Virus record (IMG/VR): IMGVR_UViG_3300040806_003461
Location: 1-64,000 of that record
Length of the DNA stretch: 64,000 nt
Reading direction: 5' to 3' (one strand)
From: a virus
The notes under the pieces were generated by a model. It saw only the letters and a program-made list of their open reading frames with translations, was not told where the DNA came from and ran no database searches. The position numbers were made by a program, and so were the translations under genes. Below, in pieces: positions 19,370-30,099 of the stretch; the stretch's first letter is position 1, and the number at the start of each line of letters is the position of its first letter.

Positions 19370-22300
19370 GTTAATGCAATCGCTCTGAAGTCGGCCACGT
19401 TTGGCGCTCGGTGAATATTTGGCGAAAGCAAATCAATACGGATTGCGAATTTGCGATATCCAACAAAATCTCCGCCTGCGCCTGATGTATAGAATAATGC
19501 ACCATCACCATTTTTGTTTGCCTCAGGTACCTCATAAACGAATTCTCTGTAATCCATAGGATTTGAGGTAGAAGAATATGCTCTTTCTCCTTCAGTCTTT
19601 TCAAGTTCGATCCAATCAATCGTATCAAATGCTTCACTATCGTATGCGTGTTGTGGGCGAATATAAACTTTAATATCTGAACCTTCAGGTCTATAACCAG
19701 TTAAGTATAAGCGCATATCTTCGGCATCAAGATCTTCCGCAAGTTCAACAACTTTTGAAATATATCTTGCAGTACCAGAGTTATCAACACGATATTGGTT
19801 TGCCATAAGTAAGCTTGTTTCAATATCAATTAAAGGAGAAGAAGTTGTATTTGTACCAGTCATATCAATTGTAATCTCAAACGGTTTAACACTGCTAAGA
19901 TCATTTGATTTACTGTAAAGTACAACACCATTTTTAGCAAAGAAGTTTGCATCACCGAACTTCATCTTTTGTTCGTAGTAATTATTCGTATTCTGAGTAT
20001 CAACAAATCTGCCTTTTATTGTAGTTCTTGATGCAGAATCGTTTGTTCTTTGAATAATTGGTTGAACATAACTTAAATTAATATCATCAATGGATGAAAT
20101 ATCAGCTTCTGTTCCGCTATCTAATCCGTAAACAGTATTTGCTACTTCGAATGGGAATGTTGATGTTGCAGAACTTTCTTCAATATATAAAGTTTCAGGT
20201 CTACGGAAATTATGGTATGTTGCTTTACCAAGAACAACTGGTCGGCCCGTTGCACCAGCAAAAGAAGCCTTTTTAACAGTTGTCATTTCTGATGCAGAAA
20301 CGATTTCAGCAATTTTGAAAACATCTTTTCTTGTTTGACCTGAGTCTTCAATTAAGATATAATCGCCGGCTGCATAAGTATCGTCAAGGTCAGTACCTGT
20401 AATTGTTTTAGAACCAACTGAAATACTTATAGTATCATTACCGCCAACATTATCTTTTAATTGATAAACGTATTCACCCTGAGTAAATTGACCGTTCCAA
20501 TCTAAAAGTGTAAAGAATTCGTGGTCATTATTAGTTAATGTAATTGATCCTTGCGTTGAATTGAAATCATGACGGTATAAAGTAAACTTAAGATCTTCAT
20601 CTTGATATGATTTCCAAGCTTTGTTGTTTGTTGATGTAAACAGAATACCATCACCCCAGTCAGCAACAACTGATTGGCCGTTGGTATCCCCCGGTGTTAA
20701 ATCGGTACCGCCAACCTTTGAAGTATATACCAAATAATTCGGGTCGTTTGCGTCAGGACGAATAACAATACAGTATTCAGTTTCTGTCTCAAGTCTAACA
20801 GGCGCTTCAAAATCAACTGTCGTTACAACACTTGCATCAGCAGAAACATTTACCTGTGAAGGTTTCAGGTGTGTTTGTGAGAATGGGATAATTCTGTTTC
20901 CAGGATATCCATTAACAACTTCTCTTATTTCAACTGTCGTACCGTTAATATTGCTCTTACGGTTAAAGTATAAATCAACCTTTGAAATCATTACTGTATT
21001 AGAACCTTGACCCATACCTTCTTTAATGAAGAATGTTTGAGCAAGAGGATCACCTCGGTTAATTGGTCTTAACGCGACGTTACGAGTTGTTACAGTTTGA
21101 CTGAAATCAATTTCAGGAACGCGTGTTTGTAGAGTTGTTTTTTCCTGTTCAACATTATATGCATGGAAAGAGATTGAACCTCCAGATGTTCCTGCAGACT
21201 CAACGCTGTCGTATTGATTAATGTCATGTATTTCTAATTTTCTTTCACCGACATAGAAAGTTTCGGCAGGAATATCAAAGACTGCTCTTAATACACCATT
21301 ATCATCGGTTTCAACTGCATTTCCTGCCTGTCCAAATTTTTCAACCAATCTTGGTAGATCTTCATCAGTACCAGGAGTTACATTAGCGTCAATGTTTTGA
21401 CCGTCAAAGAAGAAGTAATGACGAGTATTTGGACGCAAGCCTGCCATATAAATTTTAACAGATTGCGGTCTAATAAACGGATTAAACGCAACGTTAGAAA
21501 CAAAATCACCAACCGGGTTTGTTGTACTACCGCTAAGATCAAGTGACGATGTTGTCACCTGTTGCGTTTGCATTAACCAGTTTCTTGTTTGAAAATTTCC
21601 TAAGCTTTGTACTCGAGTTGTTCCTGTGAGTGGAACGAACTCTTGAATTGCATCGGCAAAATCTTGGAAAGGAGTTGCAAGATCAATTGTTGCAGGAACT
21701 GGGTTTGCAACCGTATCAACACCAAAGTCGTGCGACGGAGAAAGTCCGCCTGTGCCGCGATAATCATAAAAGTTACTTACACAGTTTCTAATATTTGTTG
21801 CATACGGCTGTTTTAATAATTGAACGTGTGCATTACGACTCAATGTACCGGTATCAGCAATTGCTGTTGTTGGGAACAATGTTGATGCCGTTGAAGATTT
21901 ATATTTTAAATCTAATGGGAATGTAATTACTGGCGGTGTCATTGTCTTTGTATCAAATGGCACTGCGGCGTTATATTCCGGATCATTCGTATCGGCAAAA
22001 TTCATATTGTTAAATGTTTCAGCAAGATACCCATTTTTAAATCTTGTTAATCCGTTTTCATCAAGAACATTTAAATTCTCGACAGATTGCTCAAGGCTGT
22101 TAAGTGTGATATAATATTCCATGCGTTCTACACGATTATCAATCGCCGCAATATCATTCATTGTGAAACGTTTCACACCTTTACTTCTTGTACGAACAGC
22201 ATATGCAGGTTTCTTTTGACGATCTGCTTCAAACGCTGACAGCGCAGGATATCCTGGAATAAAGATTTCAGAAATAACCATTTTGGTTTTATCAATCTTT

Positions 22301-24678
22301 GGAGGACCCGGATCTTGTGCTTCGCTACCTTGGACAACTTCCATTGAACCGAAAGAATCAATTGTAACTAAATCAATTCTTGCGTTATAAGATTCAATAT
22401 CCATTACCATCGCTTCTTTAACCGCTGGTACAATATAATCTGAACGGCTAAACGTTGGAGCCGTGCCATCCGCAGCTGCACTAATCGTAGGAGCTGTTCC
22501 AGGAGAGTTGGCATTATAATTTGCGTTTGTATCCTTATCAGCATAAGGACGGAAGTCAACGCATTCTCTTAAATTATAATCACGCCCTTGGCCTGTTGAA
22601 TAGACAACTAAATCTTGTGAGCGAACTTTATCGTTAGGTAAAGTTTCTGTATCGTCGTCAATCGGATAACTGTTAATCGTAAAGAAATAACTTCCTGTAC
22701 TTGCGTTTAATTCAAATACCCAAAGCTTAATTGTAATCGTACCGCTTGGTTGTGGGCGACCTGCAATATATTCCATATAAGACAGATCATAATAACCGTC
22801 TTTTTGGTTTGTTCTTAAACGGAAGCTATCAGTATAATCTGTACCTTGAGAATCTACAATGCTTTCAATACGAATAACATCTGGGAAACCTAAACTATAT
22901 TTTGTTGTCCCACCTGAATATGCAACCTTAATATACGGTTTCTTTAAGGTCTTTGCATAAGGAGTTGTTAATTGAATATTTCTATTTGCATAAACTGTTG
23001 CTGTGCCTGTTGCTCCACCGCCTACTGTAATTAATAATTCAGAATCATTTGCTTGAGCAACTGCACTTGTAACAGAACGACTTACGTTTAAAGAATCAAC
23101 AACCACAACATCATCGTTTTGAACGTCGTAGTTATAAACACCGCCACCATTTGTTAATGTAATCTGATTACCTGTAATAGATGCGCCTGTAATTGCAGAG
23201 CGAATAGGCACAGTAATATCAGAAGTACTCTTAACACTGAATACTCCTGTTGGGAAAATCATTGGAGCTTTTTCTTGCTCTTTAATTTTTGAATCTGCGG
23301 CAATTGAAATAGTACCAGCAACGCTATCAATTTGATCCACGTCAGCAAAAGATTTACCTGCCGTTGTAATACGAGATCCGAATAAGTAAATACGATCTTG
23401 CGTTAAGTTACGAATAAATGTTTTACCAATTACAGTACCGCCTTCTTCAAGATCGGCTTCAGTAAATTGTAAATCTATCGTTCCGTTAATTCCTGTTACA
23501 TCAACGTAAGAGCCGTATTCAATTGAGACTGGTTGGTTTTGTAGAATTTCAGTATTTGAAACTTGGTCAATCGTAAAAGATTGTTCACCACCGCTTTCTA
23601 CGCGATAACCTTTAACATACGCAACACCAGGAGATACAACTGCTTTAAGAACATCGCTTCTTTTCTCTGATCTTGTATTGAATCTTTCAACAATATAGTT
23701 TCCTGACTCTTCGTATGTGCGACGAGCCATTTCATCGCCAAGTGCGTTATATTGCGACACATCTCTTAATTGAACCGCGTTGCCGTCAACGTAACGAATC
23801 AGCGTAAAGAAGTCGGCATCGGTATCAGCCAATGTGGTTGTTTTTACAACAAGAACAGGAGTTAATTTTAATCGGTCAGCACCTGGTGCGTTTTCGTTTG
23901 TAGAACCGTTTGCGTTATCAAACAAAGAACTGTCTTGTAATGAACTAACAACTGTTTCTTTTACTTCATAACCAACTGATTTTCCGTCAGGCTGATTGCT
24001 ATATTTTTCAACAATCAAAGTTTGTGGTTCGGTATAAATGAAGTTACCTTTTTGGAAAACAACACCAGCTGAAGATTGAATACCAAATGCTTTACCTGTT
24101 GGGTTCGGATCATCTGGCGAAACGTTAATTGTTTGAATCGCAGGAGTACTGCCAACAAGTGCATCATCAATATAACGATACTGATTAATTTTTAAGTTTT
24201 CACCAGATTGGAAAACTTTGTAGTTGCTTGTTTCGTTTGTTTTCAAATAATTAATGAAGAACGTGTTCAAATCTGGGGGACGAGTTTCAAAACCACGTTC
24301 TGATTCAATAATTTTTGCCTTAAGACCTGTAACTTCACCTTCTAATTCATAAACAATATCTACGTCTGTTTCAACTCCGCCAATTACTTCTTTAACGGTT
24401 TTACTTACGTATGATTTAACGTCAAAGCTAGCCTTATCTCTAACCTTAACATATTCCAATTTGTCTAGGTTTGTAAATGTGCACCCTTTTACAATTGAAC
24501 CTTCTTGGAAAATATTATCACCAAACGTTTCAACCTGATTCTGCAAAATAGATTGAAGTTGAGTAAGCTCTCGTGCCTGCACGGCATATCCTGGTTTATA
24601 CAGAATACGATAAAACTGTTTCTCTGTATCAAAATCATCAAAATATGGTGCAATATTTAGATCTGTATTAATAGGCAT
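19366..24678 (-). CDS. Large DUF4815-type virion/baseplate-associated protein
   Basis: 1770 residues starting MPINTDLNIAPYFDDFD, then YRILYKPGYAVQARELTQLQ. This N-terminus is the recognisable start of the DUF4815-type structural proteins of marine T4-like phages. The rest is a long series of beta domains with no membrane segments or clear enzymatic motif. It follows gp8 directly (14-base gap), the place where T4 has its gp9/gp10/gp11 fibre-attachment proteins. A role linking baseplate wedge to fibres is therefore a reasonable inference, but homology to gp10 is not visible. It is expressed from the late promoter at 26398 with gp8. Confidence 0.75.
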   Translation of the reverse strand: MPINTDLNIAPYFDDFDTEKQFYRILYKPGYAVQARELTQLQSILQNQVETFGDNIFQEGSIVKGCTFTNLDKLEYVKVRDKASFDVKSYVSKTVKEVIGGVETDVDIVYELEGEVTGLKAKIIESERGFETRPPDLNTFFINYLKTNETSNYKVFQSGENLKINQYRYIDDALVGSTPAIQTINVSPDDPNPTGKAFGIQSSAGVVFQKGNFIYTEPQTLIVEKYSNQPDGKSVGYEVKETVVSSLQDSSLFDNANGSTNENAPGADRLKLTPVLVVKTTTLADTDADFFTLIRYVDGNAVQLRDVSQYNALGDEMARRTYEESGNYIVERFNTRSEKRSDVLKAVVSPGVAYVKGYRVESGGEQSFTIDQVSNTEILQNQPVSIEYGSYVDVTGINGTIDLQFTEADLEEGGTVIGKTFIRNLTQDRIYLFGSRITTAGKSFADVDQIDSVAGTISIAADSKIKEQEKAPMIFPTGVFSVKSTSDITVPIRSAITGASITGNQITLTNGGGVYNYDVQNDDVVVVDSLNVSRSVTSAVAQANDSELLITVGGGATGTATVYANRNIQLTTPYAKTLKKPYIKVAYSGGTTKYSLGFPDVIRIESIVDSQGTDYTDSFRLRTNQKDGYYDLSYMEYIAGRPQPSGTITIKLWVFELNASTGSYFFTINSYPIDDDTETLPNDKVRSQDLVVYSTGQGRDYNLRECVDFRPYADKDTNANYNANSPGTAPTISAAADGTAPTFSRSDYIVPAVKEAMVMDIESYNARIDLVTIDSFGSMEVVQGSEAQDPGPPKIDKTKMVISEIFIPGYPALSAFEADRQKKPAYAVRTRSKGVKRFTMNDIAAIDNRVERMEYYITLNSLEQSVENLNVLDENGLTRFKNGYLAETFNNMNFADTNDPEYNAAVPFDTKTMTPPVITFPLDLKYKSSTASTLFPTTAIADTGTLSRNAHVQLLKQPYATNIRNCVSNFYDYRGTGGLSPSHDFGVDTVANPVPATIDLATPFQDFADAIQEFVPLTGTTRVQSLGNFQTRNWLMQTQQVTTSSLDLSGSTTNPVGDFVSNVAFNPFIRPQSVKIYMAGLRPNTRHYFFFDGQNIDANVTPGTDEDLPRLVEKFGQAGNAVETDDNGVLRAVFDIPAETFYVGERKLEIHDINQYDSVESAGTSGGSISFHAYNVEQEKTTLQTRVPEIDFSQTVTTRNVALRPINRGDPLAQTFFIKEGMGQGSNTVMISKVDLYFNRKSNINGTTVEIREVVNGYPGNRIIPFSQTHLKPSQVNVSADASVVTTVDFEAPVRLETETEYCIVIRPDANDPNYLVYTSKVGGTDLTPGDTNGQSVVADWGDGILFTSTNNKAWKSYQDEDLKFTLYRHDFNSTQGSITLTNNDHEFFTLLDWNGQFTQGEYVYQLKDNVGGNDTISISVGSKTITGTDLDDTYAAGDYILIEDSGQTRKDVFKIAEIVSASEMTTVKKASFAGATGRPVVLGKATYHNFRRPETLYIEESSATSTFPFEVANTVYGLDSGTEADISSIDDINLSYVQPIIQRTNDSASRTTIKGRFVDTQNTNNYYEQKMKFGDANFFAKNGVVLYSKSNDLSSVKPFEITIDMTGTNTTSSPLIDIETSLLMANQYRVDNSGTARYISKVVELAEDLDAEDMRLYLTGYRPEGSDIKVYIRPQHAYDSEAFDTIDWIELEKTEGERAYSSTSNPMDYREFVYEVPEANKNGDGALFYTSGAGGDFVGYRKFAIRIDLLSPNIHRAPNVADFRAIALT

Positions 24679-24692
24679 TTAATTTAACTTCC

Positions 24693-26375
24693 TTAAAATT
24701 CCAGCAACAGTTTATATTCTTCTCTTGACTGATTGGTTCTATCCAACGGAGTAAAGTCTTCCATAAAGTAAACCAAGCCAGAACGTTGGGTATACGGTGA
24801 TTCGGTTACATTGTTGGCTACAGGAGTATTTATCTCGATTGTCACGCCTGACTCATTCTGAAAATCAATCGTCGGATCAAATGCGATATCATTTCCAACC
24901 TGAGGCGCATGGATGCGATTGTAGTTATAAAGATAAATTGTATTTGCCGATGCGTCAATCTCGTGAACACGTCCTGCAAAGCATGTTTCATTTTCGTCGT
25001 TAACCTGTGAAAGAACTTCATTAACAACGACCGATCCATAATCGTTTGTTACAATCTTTATTCTGTTATCAAAAACATTTGGATTGTGCAAGTCTGTATT
25101 TGCGCTTTCCCATTGAGGTTCTTTCACGATACCCAAATGCGAATAACTATTCGTTGCGCCAATTGAGTTATTATCATCTTCAGTAATGTATCCGTATAAT
25201 AAAATATGACGGCATTTCATTTCTTCAAGACGGTCAGTATTGTGTCCACCTTTTGGCGACAAGATCGGCCTGATTCCAGCACGAATATCAACCGTGTTAG
25301 GATCATCAGGATTAAAGTCATATAAAGGATCTACAATGTTTGCTTGTACTGTATGATATCCTTCGCCTTTATTTGTTACAAGAACGGACGTAATTTTTCC
25401 ACCTTCAACAATAGGATACGCTTCTGCGCCAGATCCATTACCTTGAATTTGTATTCTTGGTACAATTTGGAATTTCGCACCTTTTGTTACTCCGTCTCCA
25501 TAAGGATCGTCGTTTGCTGAAACTTGTATTGTTGCTTCTGCGTCTGGGTTATCTTCATCAATTCCGTAGGTATACGTTGAGATTGTATAAATTTTAGTTA
25601 CACCACCCGTTGTGATTACAATTGACATCCCAGAATAATAATTCGTAATTTCGTTTAATGGTAAAGCAAGATCGCCTGAAACTTTTAATTCGCCATCGAG
25701 TGCGGCGTTTGCTTCAAGCTTACCTGTTGCTCTAGGATACCCAGAGTTTGCATCAACGTTCTCAACAAAGATTTGGTCAATTGGAGAACCGGTTGTTGTT
25801 GGCTGAGTATTCGCAGGCGCATTGTTTGCATCAGAATCAAACGGTGCATATATGAAATCATCAACGACAGGAATATAACCTACCGCATTATATGCTTCAA
25901 ATTCTGTTTGCGTCAACTTGTACATATATTTCCAAATGTACCCATCAGCAGTACGATAAATTTGGTCAGTTGTTGTCGCATTAAAGTTTGGTGCGTTTGA
26001 AACAGTTCCGCCATTATTATTATAAAGGCATTTATAAACGCGGTAATCGCCAGTATCGTTAATGTTCGGACCAACTACGCAATAAAATCTTTCGCCTTCA
26101 AGAGTAACCGAATCGTCATACTGAACAAAAGATTGCCCTTCTTGCCATGGATAATATTTAACCATAAATTTACAATCAGAATTAAGAATCTTTTTGCCAA
26201 AAATAACATTGTCTAAAAATTCATTCTTACTGCTAATTGAATTTACAACTTCTCGGCGGTCTTCGCCTAACCTAGTTACTGAAGACACAAACACGTAAAA
26301 ATCGTTTGCCTGTAAATCATCATAGAACAGGCGAACGGTATCGGTTTTCAAAAGTGATGTAAGTGTTTCAGCCAT
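24693..26375 (-). CDS. 8: Baseplate wedge subunit gp8-like
   Basis: 560 residues, starting MAETLTSLLKTDTVRLFYDD. The N-terminal region contains YVFVSSVTRLG and a Tyr/Phe-rich segment with residues such as YRVYKCLYNN and GYIWKYMYKL. These resemble the gp8 wedge proteins of marine T4-like phages, which are longer than T4 gp8 (about 334 residues). Gene order supports this: gp25, gp6, gp7-position, then gp8, interrupted by two inserted fibre/protease genes. In T4, gp8 dimers bind gp6, gp7 and gp10 in the wedge. A dedicated late promoter lies at 26398-26405. The family call is from recalled similarity plus synteny. Confidence 0.68.
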   Translation of the reverse strand: MAETLTSLLKTDTVRLFYDDLQANDFYVFVSSVTRLGEDRREVVNSISSKNEFLDNVIFGKKILNSDCKFMVKYYPWQEGQSFVQYDDSVTLEGERFYCVVGPNINDTGDYRVYKCLYNNNGGTVSNAPNFNATTTDQIYRTADGYIWKYMYKLTQTEFEAYNAVGYIPVVDDFIYAPFDSDANNAPANTQPTTTGSPIDQIFVENVDANSGYPRATGKLEANAALDGELKVSGDLALPLNEITNYYSGMSIVITTGGVTKIYTISTYTYGIDEDNPDAEATIQVSANDDPYGDGVTKGAKFQIVPRIQIQGNGSGAEAYPIVEGGKITSVLVTNKGEGYHTVQANIVDPLYDFNPDDPNTVDIRAGIRPILSPKGGHNTDRLEEMKCRHILLYGYITEDDNNSIGATNSYSHLGIVKEPQWESANTDLHNPNVFDNRIKIVTNDYGSVVVNEVLSQVNDENETCFAGRVHEIDASANTIYLYNYNRIHAPQVGNDIAFDPTIDFQNESGVTIEINTPVANNVTESPYTQRSGLVYFMEDFTPLDRTNQSREEYKLLLEF

Positions 26376-26397
26376 TCGTTTTACCTTTGTTTTCCAT

Positions 26398-26405
26398 TAT
26401 TTATA
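26398..26405 (-). promoter_or_regulatory. T4-type late promoter TATAAATA for gp8
   Basis: Exact TATAAATA on the minus strand, in the 30-base gap between the subtilase stop and the gp8 ATG. The leader is predicted to be only about 15 bases. Confidence 0.72.
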
Positions 26406-29348
26406 TTAACTCACCGTGATTGTATTTGACATGGAGCCGTGGAATTGGCAGTTATAATAATAAGTACCTGCACTTCCGACAGTCCAATCAACTGGGCCTT
26501 CTTGCATTCCTTGACCGTCAACGCCGCTTGCCTGATTTCCAGTGCCTGTTCCTTGTACTGTCTTAATGTAAAAAGGATGGCCTGACGCACTTAAATTAAA
26601 TCTTACTTTATCTCCTGCATTAAACGCAAGAGTAGGATTATCTGAGCCGCCGCTTACAGTTCCATTTCTATCTGTTCCTGACATTACATATCCTGCCGAG
26701 CCATTATTATTCACGGTGATTGTAAAGTCAGGTGCAAATGAACCTTGTGAACTTTGTGGATCCATGTATTTTGTTTGTTGAATTTTAGTACGAGGAAATA
26801 GCATTCCACTTATTGGACGATATGACAAAGTTTTTAATGGATAGCTTTGTCCTTCGGTTTTTCTTTGATTAATCCAACGTAAATATTTATTAGGAGCACC
26901 CTGCAGACTATTTGTATCCATTGCATCATCTGCTTCGGTGTCTTGCATTTGATCTACTGAGGCATAGGTTGATAACCAAGTTTCAGCTTGAGCTTGATCC
27001 ATGTTTGGCCACGATTCTGCAAGGATTGCAAGTACTCCTGCAACCTGTGGTCCTGACATACTTGTACCTTGATACTTCCCAAGATCATAAGAACTGTTTC
27101 TTGCGTCGGTTACTCCGCCTGTATGTAAAGAACTTTGAATTGCTTCCCCTGCGGCAAAAATATCAACCTGACTGCCTACATTTGAAAATGGTGCTTTGTC
27201 TTCTTGCGTATCATTTGACGTGGCGCCTACGTTAATTACCGGTGCATAACCAGCGCCTGATCCTGTACCACGATTTAGCCACCATGTAAATGGAGTACCG
27301 TTATAAGACATAAGAAAATCGTTATTATAATCTTGGTCTGAGCTGTTTACTGTTTTCCAAGATGCGTTACCAGCTGATGCTACAATAATGATTCCATCAT
27401 CAATTGCATCTTGCATGTCGGCTTGTCTTGATGTAAAATAATATGGGATACTCATAACACGACTTGCAAGAGGACAATAAAAACCGCGTGCTTGTAATTC
27501 AGCTTGTGTTAATTCGCGCCCAGGATTAAAATCTGTTCCACGATAATTTACACGTGTTGGTATACCTGTATCATAACCGTCTTGTGCTGCAGTTGCGCCT
27601 GCCTTAATTGTAGATCCATAACTGTTGTTTGTAATCGTTGGGTTGCGACGCCCAGTTGCTACATTGATTGGTTTACTATTGTGCCACGCACGAATATAGT
27701 CCCACATAAGGCTGCTAGAAAGGCTATTTGGGTTTGTACTATATGGACTTATGTTGTAAATATTGGCGTCTCTAGCCCAGCCTTGAGTGTTTCCAGCAAC
27801 GGTACCAGCACAATGGCAACCATGATTATTATCATCTTCATCAATTGAGTTTGTATATGATCCACTGCGGTCATAAACGTAAGTTCCAGTTCCAGCGCCA
27901 ACGTTGTTTTGAAACCAATTTATCTGCTTTATTCTTGAAGCACCGTTTGATGCTGGTGTATAATATGAAGGACCGAGATCATTATCCCTAAAAATATCTC
28001 TTAAAACAGCAAAGTCTGGTTTACTTAACACTGGTTCAAAATATGATTTAAATAGGGCGTACCCTTTCGGATTATTAGTTAACATTCCAGATGGAGTTTT
28101 TACTGAGTCAGACCATTCCGGTGACAGTGATCCGCCATCCCAAAAAGTACTCATATCCCACATTGACCAGTTAATCAAATACATATATTCTTTATAAGCT
28201 ACCTCAGCTGCCTCATCCACTGTTGCCCAATCGGATGCATAACCAGACGGATCAAAAAATCCGCCATCAATAGCTTCTTTCATAGCAAGGTGCAATTCTG
28301 TTGTTTGCCAATTAACATTATTAGTTGCTAACCAATTCACAGCTGTTTCAGATCCCGGCACCGCACCCATAATACCAAACAAATGTATTGTGTGCATAAG
28401 ATGTTCTACAAGTTCTTCAATATCTCTATCACCAACCGATGGGCTTGGCCCGCTAATATTAGCATACCAAACCATATCGTTATGTACGTGGTTATCTAAA
28501 AAATCTACGTATCCTGCATACTGTGCAGCGCCTACATCTGTTAAAAAGTTTGGACTATATTCAGAACCACCACCGTATGCAATTCTTTGAACGGCAGGAA
28601 GTCCTGCGTGTATAGTTCCTGTAGCGCCTTGTAATGTTTTAATTAAATTGATTTGATGGTCTACATTAATAAGAGGATATGTTGGATCAATTAACAATGT
28701 TACCATTTTGGCAGTTTTTTCTGCCCACATATCAGGTACTGCGGTTTGACCTCCAACTGCGCCCGCAACAACCATCTTTAAACCACGAGCTGTTATTTGT
28801 CTATCAAATACTGCACCATTTGAACTATTATTTGCTAAAGACGTGTCAACATAATCTGAAACAGTATTTGTCTGAGCAAACTCTGGGTGCGCAGGATCAA
28901 TATGACCGTCTATTATTACAACGTCAACGTTTTTACCAGATGCTGTAATGGTTAAATCTGTTTGAACTAATGAGGTACCATTGCCACCCCAATTACTGCG
29001 ATTTGTTTCTTCACTGTGGCGGAGCAAACCCCAGTTTAAATCATCAGGATCACTAGTCCAACTTTTATCAAACTCACCGTTTGTAATTGTATAACCCATT
29101 GGGACAGTTGTCAAATCAACGAGTTCAGCAAGCTCAACATCCCATACTCTAGGATCAGATTTAACTAACATTGCTTCTTCTATCGTAAGCATATAATGTG
29201 TGTTACGAGAAATTGGGCGGCGATGAGCTACTTCCATGCGTCTATGAGGAATGGTGATTGCACCACCTTCATTTTCCATATCATGGTAAAAATCGTCAAG
29301 GTCTTCTTTGTTATGAAGAGTGACAATCCATTCCTTAAGATCCGACAT
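26406..29348 (-). CDS. Subtilisin-like (S8) protease with large insertion and cupredoxin-like C-terminus
   Basis: 980 residues. The catalytic triad segments are all visible: Asp in VVIIDGHIDP near residue 145, His in NHGCHCAGTVAG near 507, Ser in GTSMSGPQVAGV near 763. An N-terminal stretch of about 75 residues resembles an inhibitor-type propeptide. Between Asp and His lies an insertion of about 250 residues with WYANISGPSPSVGD and EELVEHLMHTIHLFGI. The last 100 residues read like a cupredoxin: GHPFYIKTV, then YYYNCQFHGSM, providing His, Cys, His and Met in type-1 copper order. There is no signal peptide. It sits between the gp7-position protein and gp8, so a virion-borne protease acting on host surface or during maturation is inferred. 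Confidence 0.85.
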   Translation of the reverse strand: MSDLKEWIVTLHNKEDLDDFYHDMENEGGAITIPHRRMEVAHRRPISRNTHYMLTIEEAMLVKSDPRVWDVELAELVDLTTVPMGYTITNGEFDKSWTSDPDDLNWGLLRHSEETNRSNWGGNGTSLVQTDLTITASGKNVDVVIIDGHIDPAHPEFAQTNTVSDYVDTSLANNSSNGAVFDRQITARGLKMVVAGAVGGQTAVPDMWAEKTAKMVTLLIDPTYPLINVDHQINLIKTLQGATGTIHAGLPAVQRIAYGGGSEYSPNFLTDVGAAQYAGYVDFLDNHVHNDMVWYANISGPSPSVGDRDIEELVEHLMHTIHLFGIMGAVPGSETAVNWLATNNVNWQTTELHLAMKEAIDGGFFDPSGYASDWATVDEAAEVAYKEYMYLINWSMWDMSTFWDGGSLSPEWSDSVKTPSGMLTNNPKGYALFKSYFEPVLSKPDFAVLRDIFRDNDLGPSYYTPASNGASRIKQINWFQNNVGAGTGTYVYDRSGSYTNSIDEDDNNHGCHCAGTVAGNTQGWARDANIYNISPYSTNPNSLSSSLMWDYIRAWHNSKPINVATGRRNPTITNNSYGSTIKAGATAAQDGYDTGIPTRVNYRGTDFNPGRELTQAELQARGFYCPLASRVMSIPYYFTSRQADMQDAIDDGIIIVASAGNASWKTVNSSDQDYNNDFLMSYNGTPFTWWLNRGTGSGAGYAPVINVGATSNDTQEDKAPFSNVGSQVDIFAAGEAIQSSLHTGGVTDARNSSYDLGKYQGTSMSGPQVAGVLAILAESWPNMDQAQAETWLSTYASVDQMQDTEADDAMDTNSLQGAPNKYLRWINQRKTEGQSYPLKTLSYRPISGMLFPRTKIQQTKYMDPQSSQGSFAPDFTITVNNNGSAGYVMSGTDRNGTVSGGSDNPTLAFNAGDKVRFNLSASGHPFYIKTVQGTGTGNQASGVDGQGMQEGPVDWTVGSAGTYYYNCQFHGSMSNTITVS

Positions 29349-30077
29349 TTATGCCTCCAATTGGATAACAGTAAGTGTTACTTCAACGGTTGCAGTTGAG
29401 CCTGATAAGTTAGTTACTCGACAAGGGATTGTAGTACCAGGCGTTCCTTCAAAGCTATAACCGATTGTCCCTGGAGATATTTGAACGATACCTGCACCTG
29501 TTGTAATTACTTCAGCAATAACACCTGAACCTGGATCTGGGTCAGTTGCTTGAGTTCTTGATGCGTCGGCAGATCTTGCAGATGCGTGTGTATAAACTCT
29601 AATCCAAGCCGCACGGTCAGTTTCAATTGCAAGAAGTGCATAACCTTTAAATGCGTTTGTGATATTAAGATCAGCCGAAGCATCATCCGCAAGAGATGAA
29701 GTTGTGCCTACCTTTGTAGTACGAGAACTTAAACCGATACCACCACCGTCTTGAAAGGTAATCCCACCACTTCCGTTCGTTGTAAGTACTTGACCAGTAG
29801 TTCCATCACTAATACCTAAATCTAAAATTGTGGACGGAACATCAGCAGGTGTAAATACAAATGCGCCAGTGCTATCATTATAAGTAAGGTTGCCATTACC
29901 GCTTGCCGATCCAACAGTTAAACTTAAGTCTGTTGTAGAAATGCCGGTTAAAGAGTTGTTTGCCCAGTTCGAGTATAATTCATCGAAGTTGGAATTTGTC
30001 TTGACGAAAGCATTACGAAGTGTATCGCCTGTGCCGTCGTCAGGAACAGTACCCGTATTGATTACTTGCTTTGCCAT
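29349..30077 (-). CDS. Fibre-type virion protein, 242 aa
   Basis: Begins MAKQVINTGTVPDDGTGDTL, then FVKTNSNFDELY. This N-terminal motif is widespread in phage tail-fibre and virion-attachment proteins. The rest is beta-rich, with a central GISDGTTGQVLTTNGSGGI typical of repeated fibre shafts, and no catalytic motif. It is the first gene after a near-consensus late promoter at 30100 and lies directly before the subtilase gene. Its exact attachment site on the virion is unknown. Confidence 0.7.
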   Translation of the reverse strand: MAKQVINTGTVPDDGTGDTLRNAFVKTNSNFDELYSNWANNSLTGISTTDLSLTVGSASGNGNLTYNDSTGAFVFTPADVPSTILDLGISDGTTGQVLTTNGSGGITFQDGGGIGLSSRTTKVGTTSSLADDASADLNITNAFKGYALLAIETDRAAWIRVYTHASARSADASRTQATDPDPGSGVIAEVITTGAGIVQISPGTIGYSFEGTPGTTIPCRVTNLSGSTATVEVTLTVIQLEA

Positions 30078-30099
30078 TTTTGCTCCTGTCTTTTTCTAT

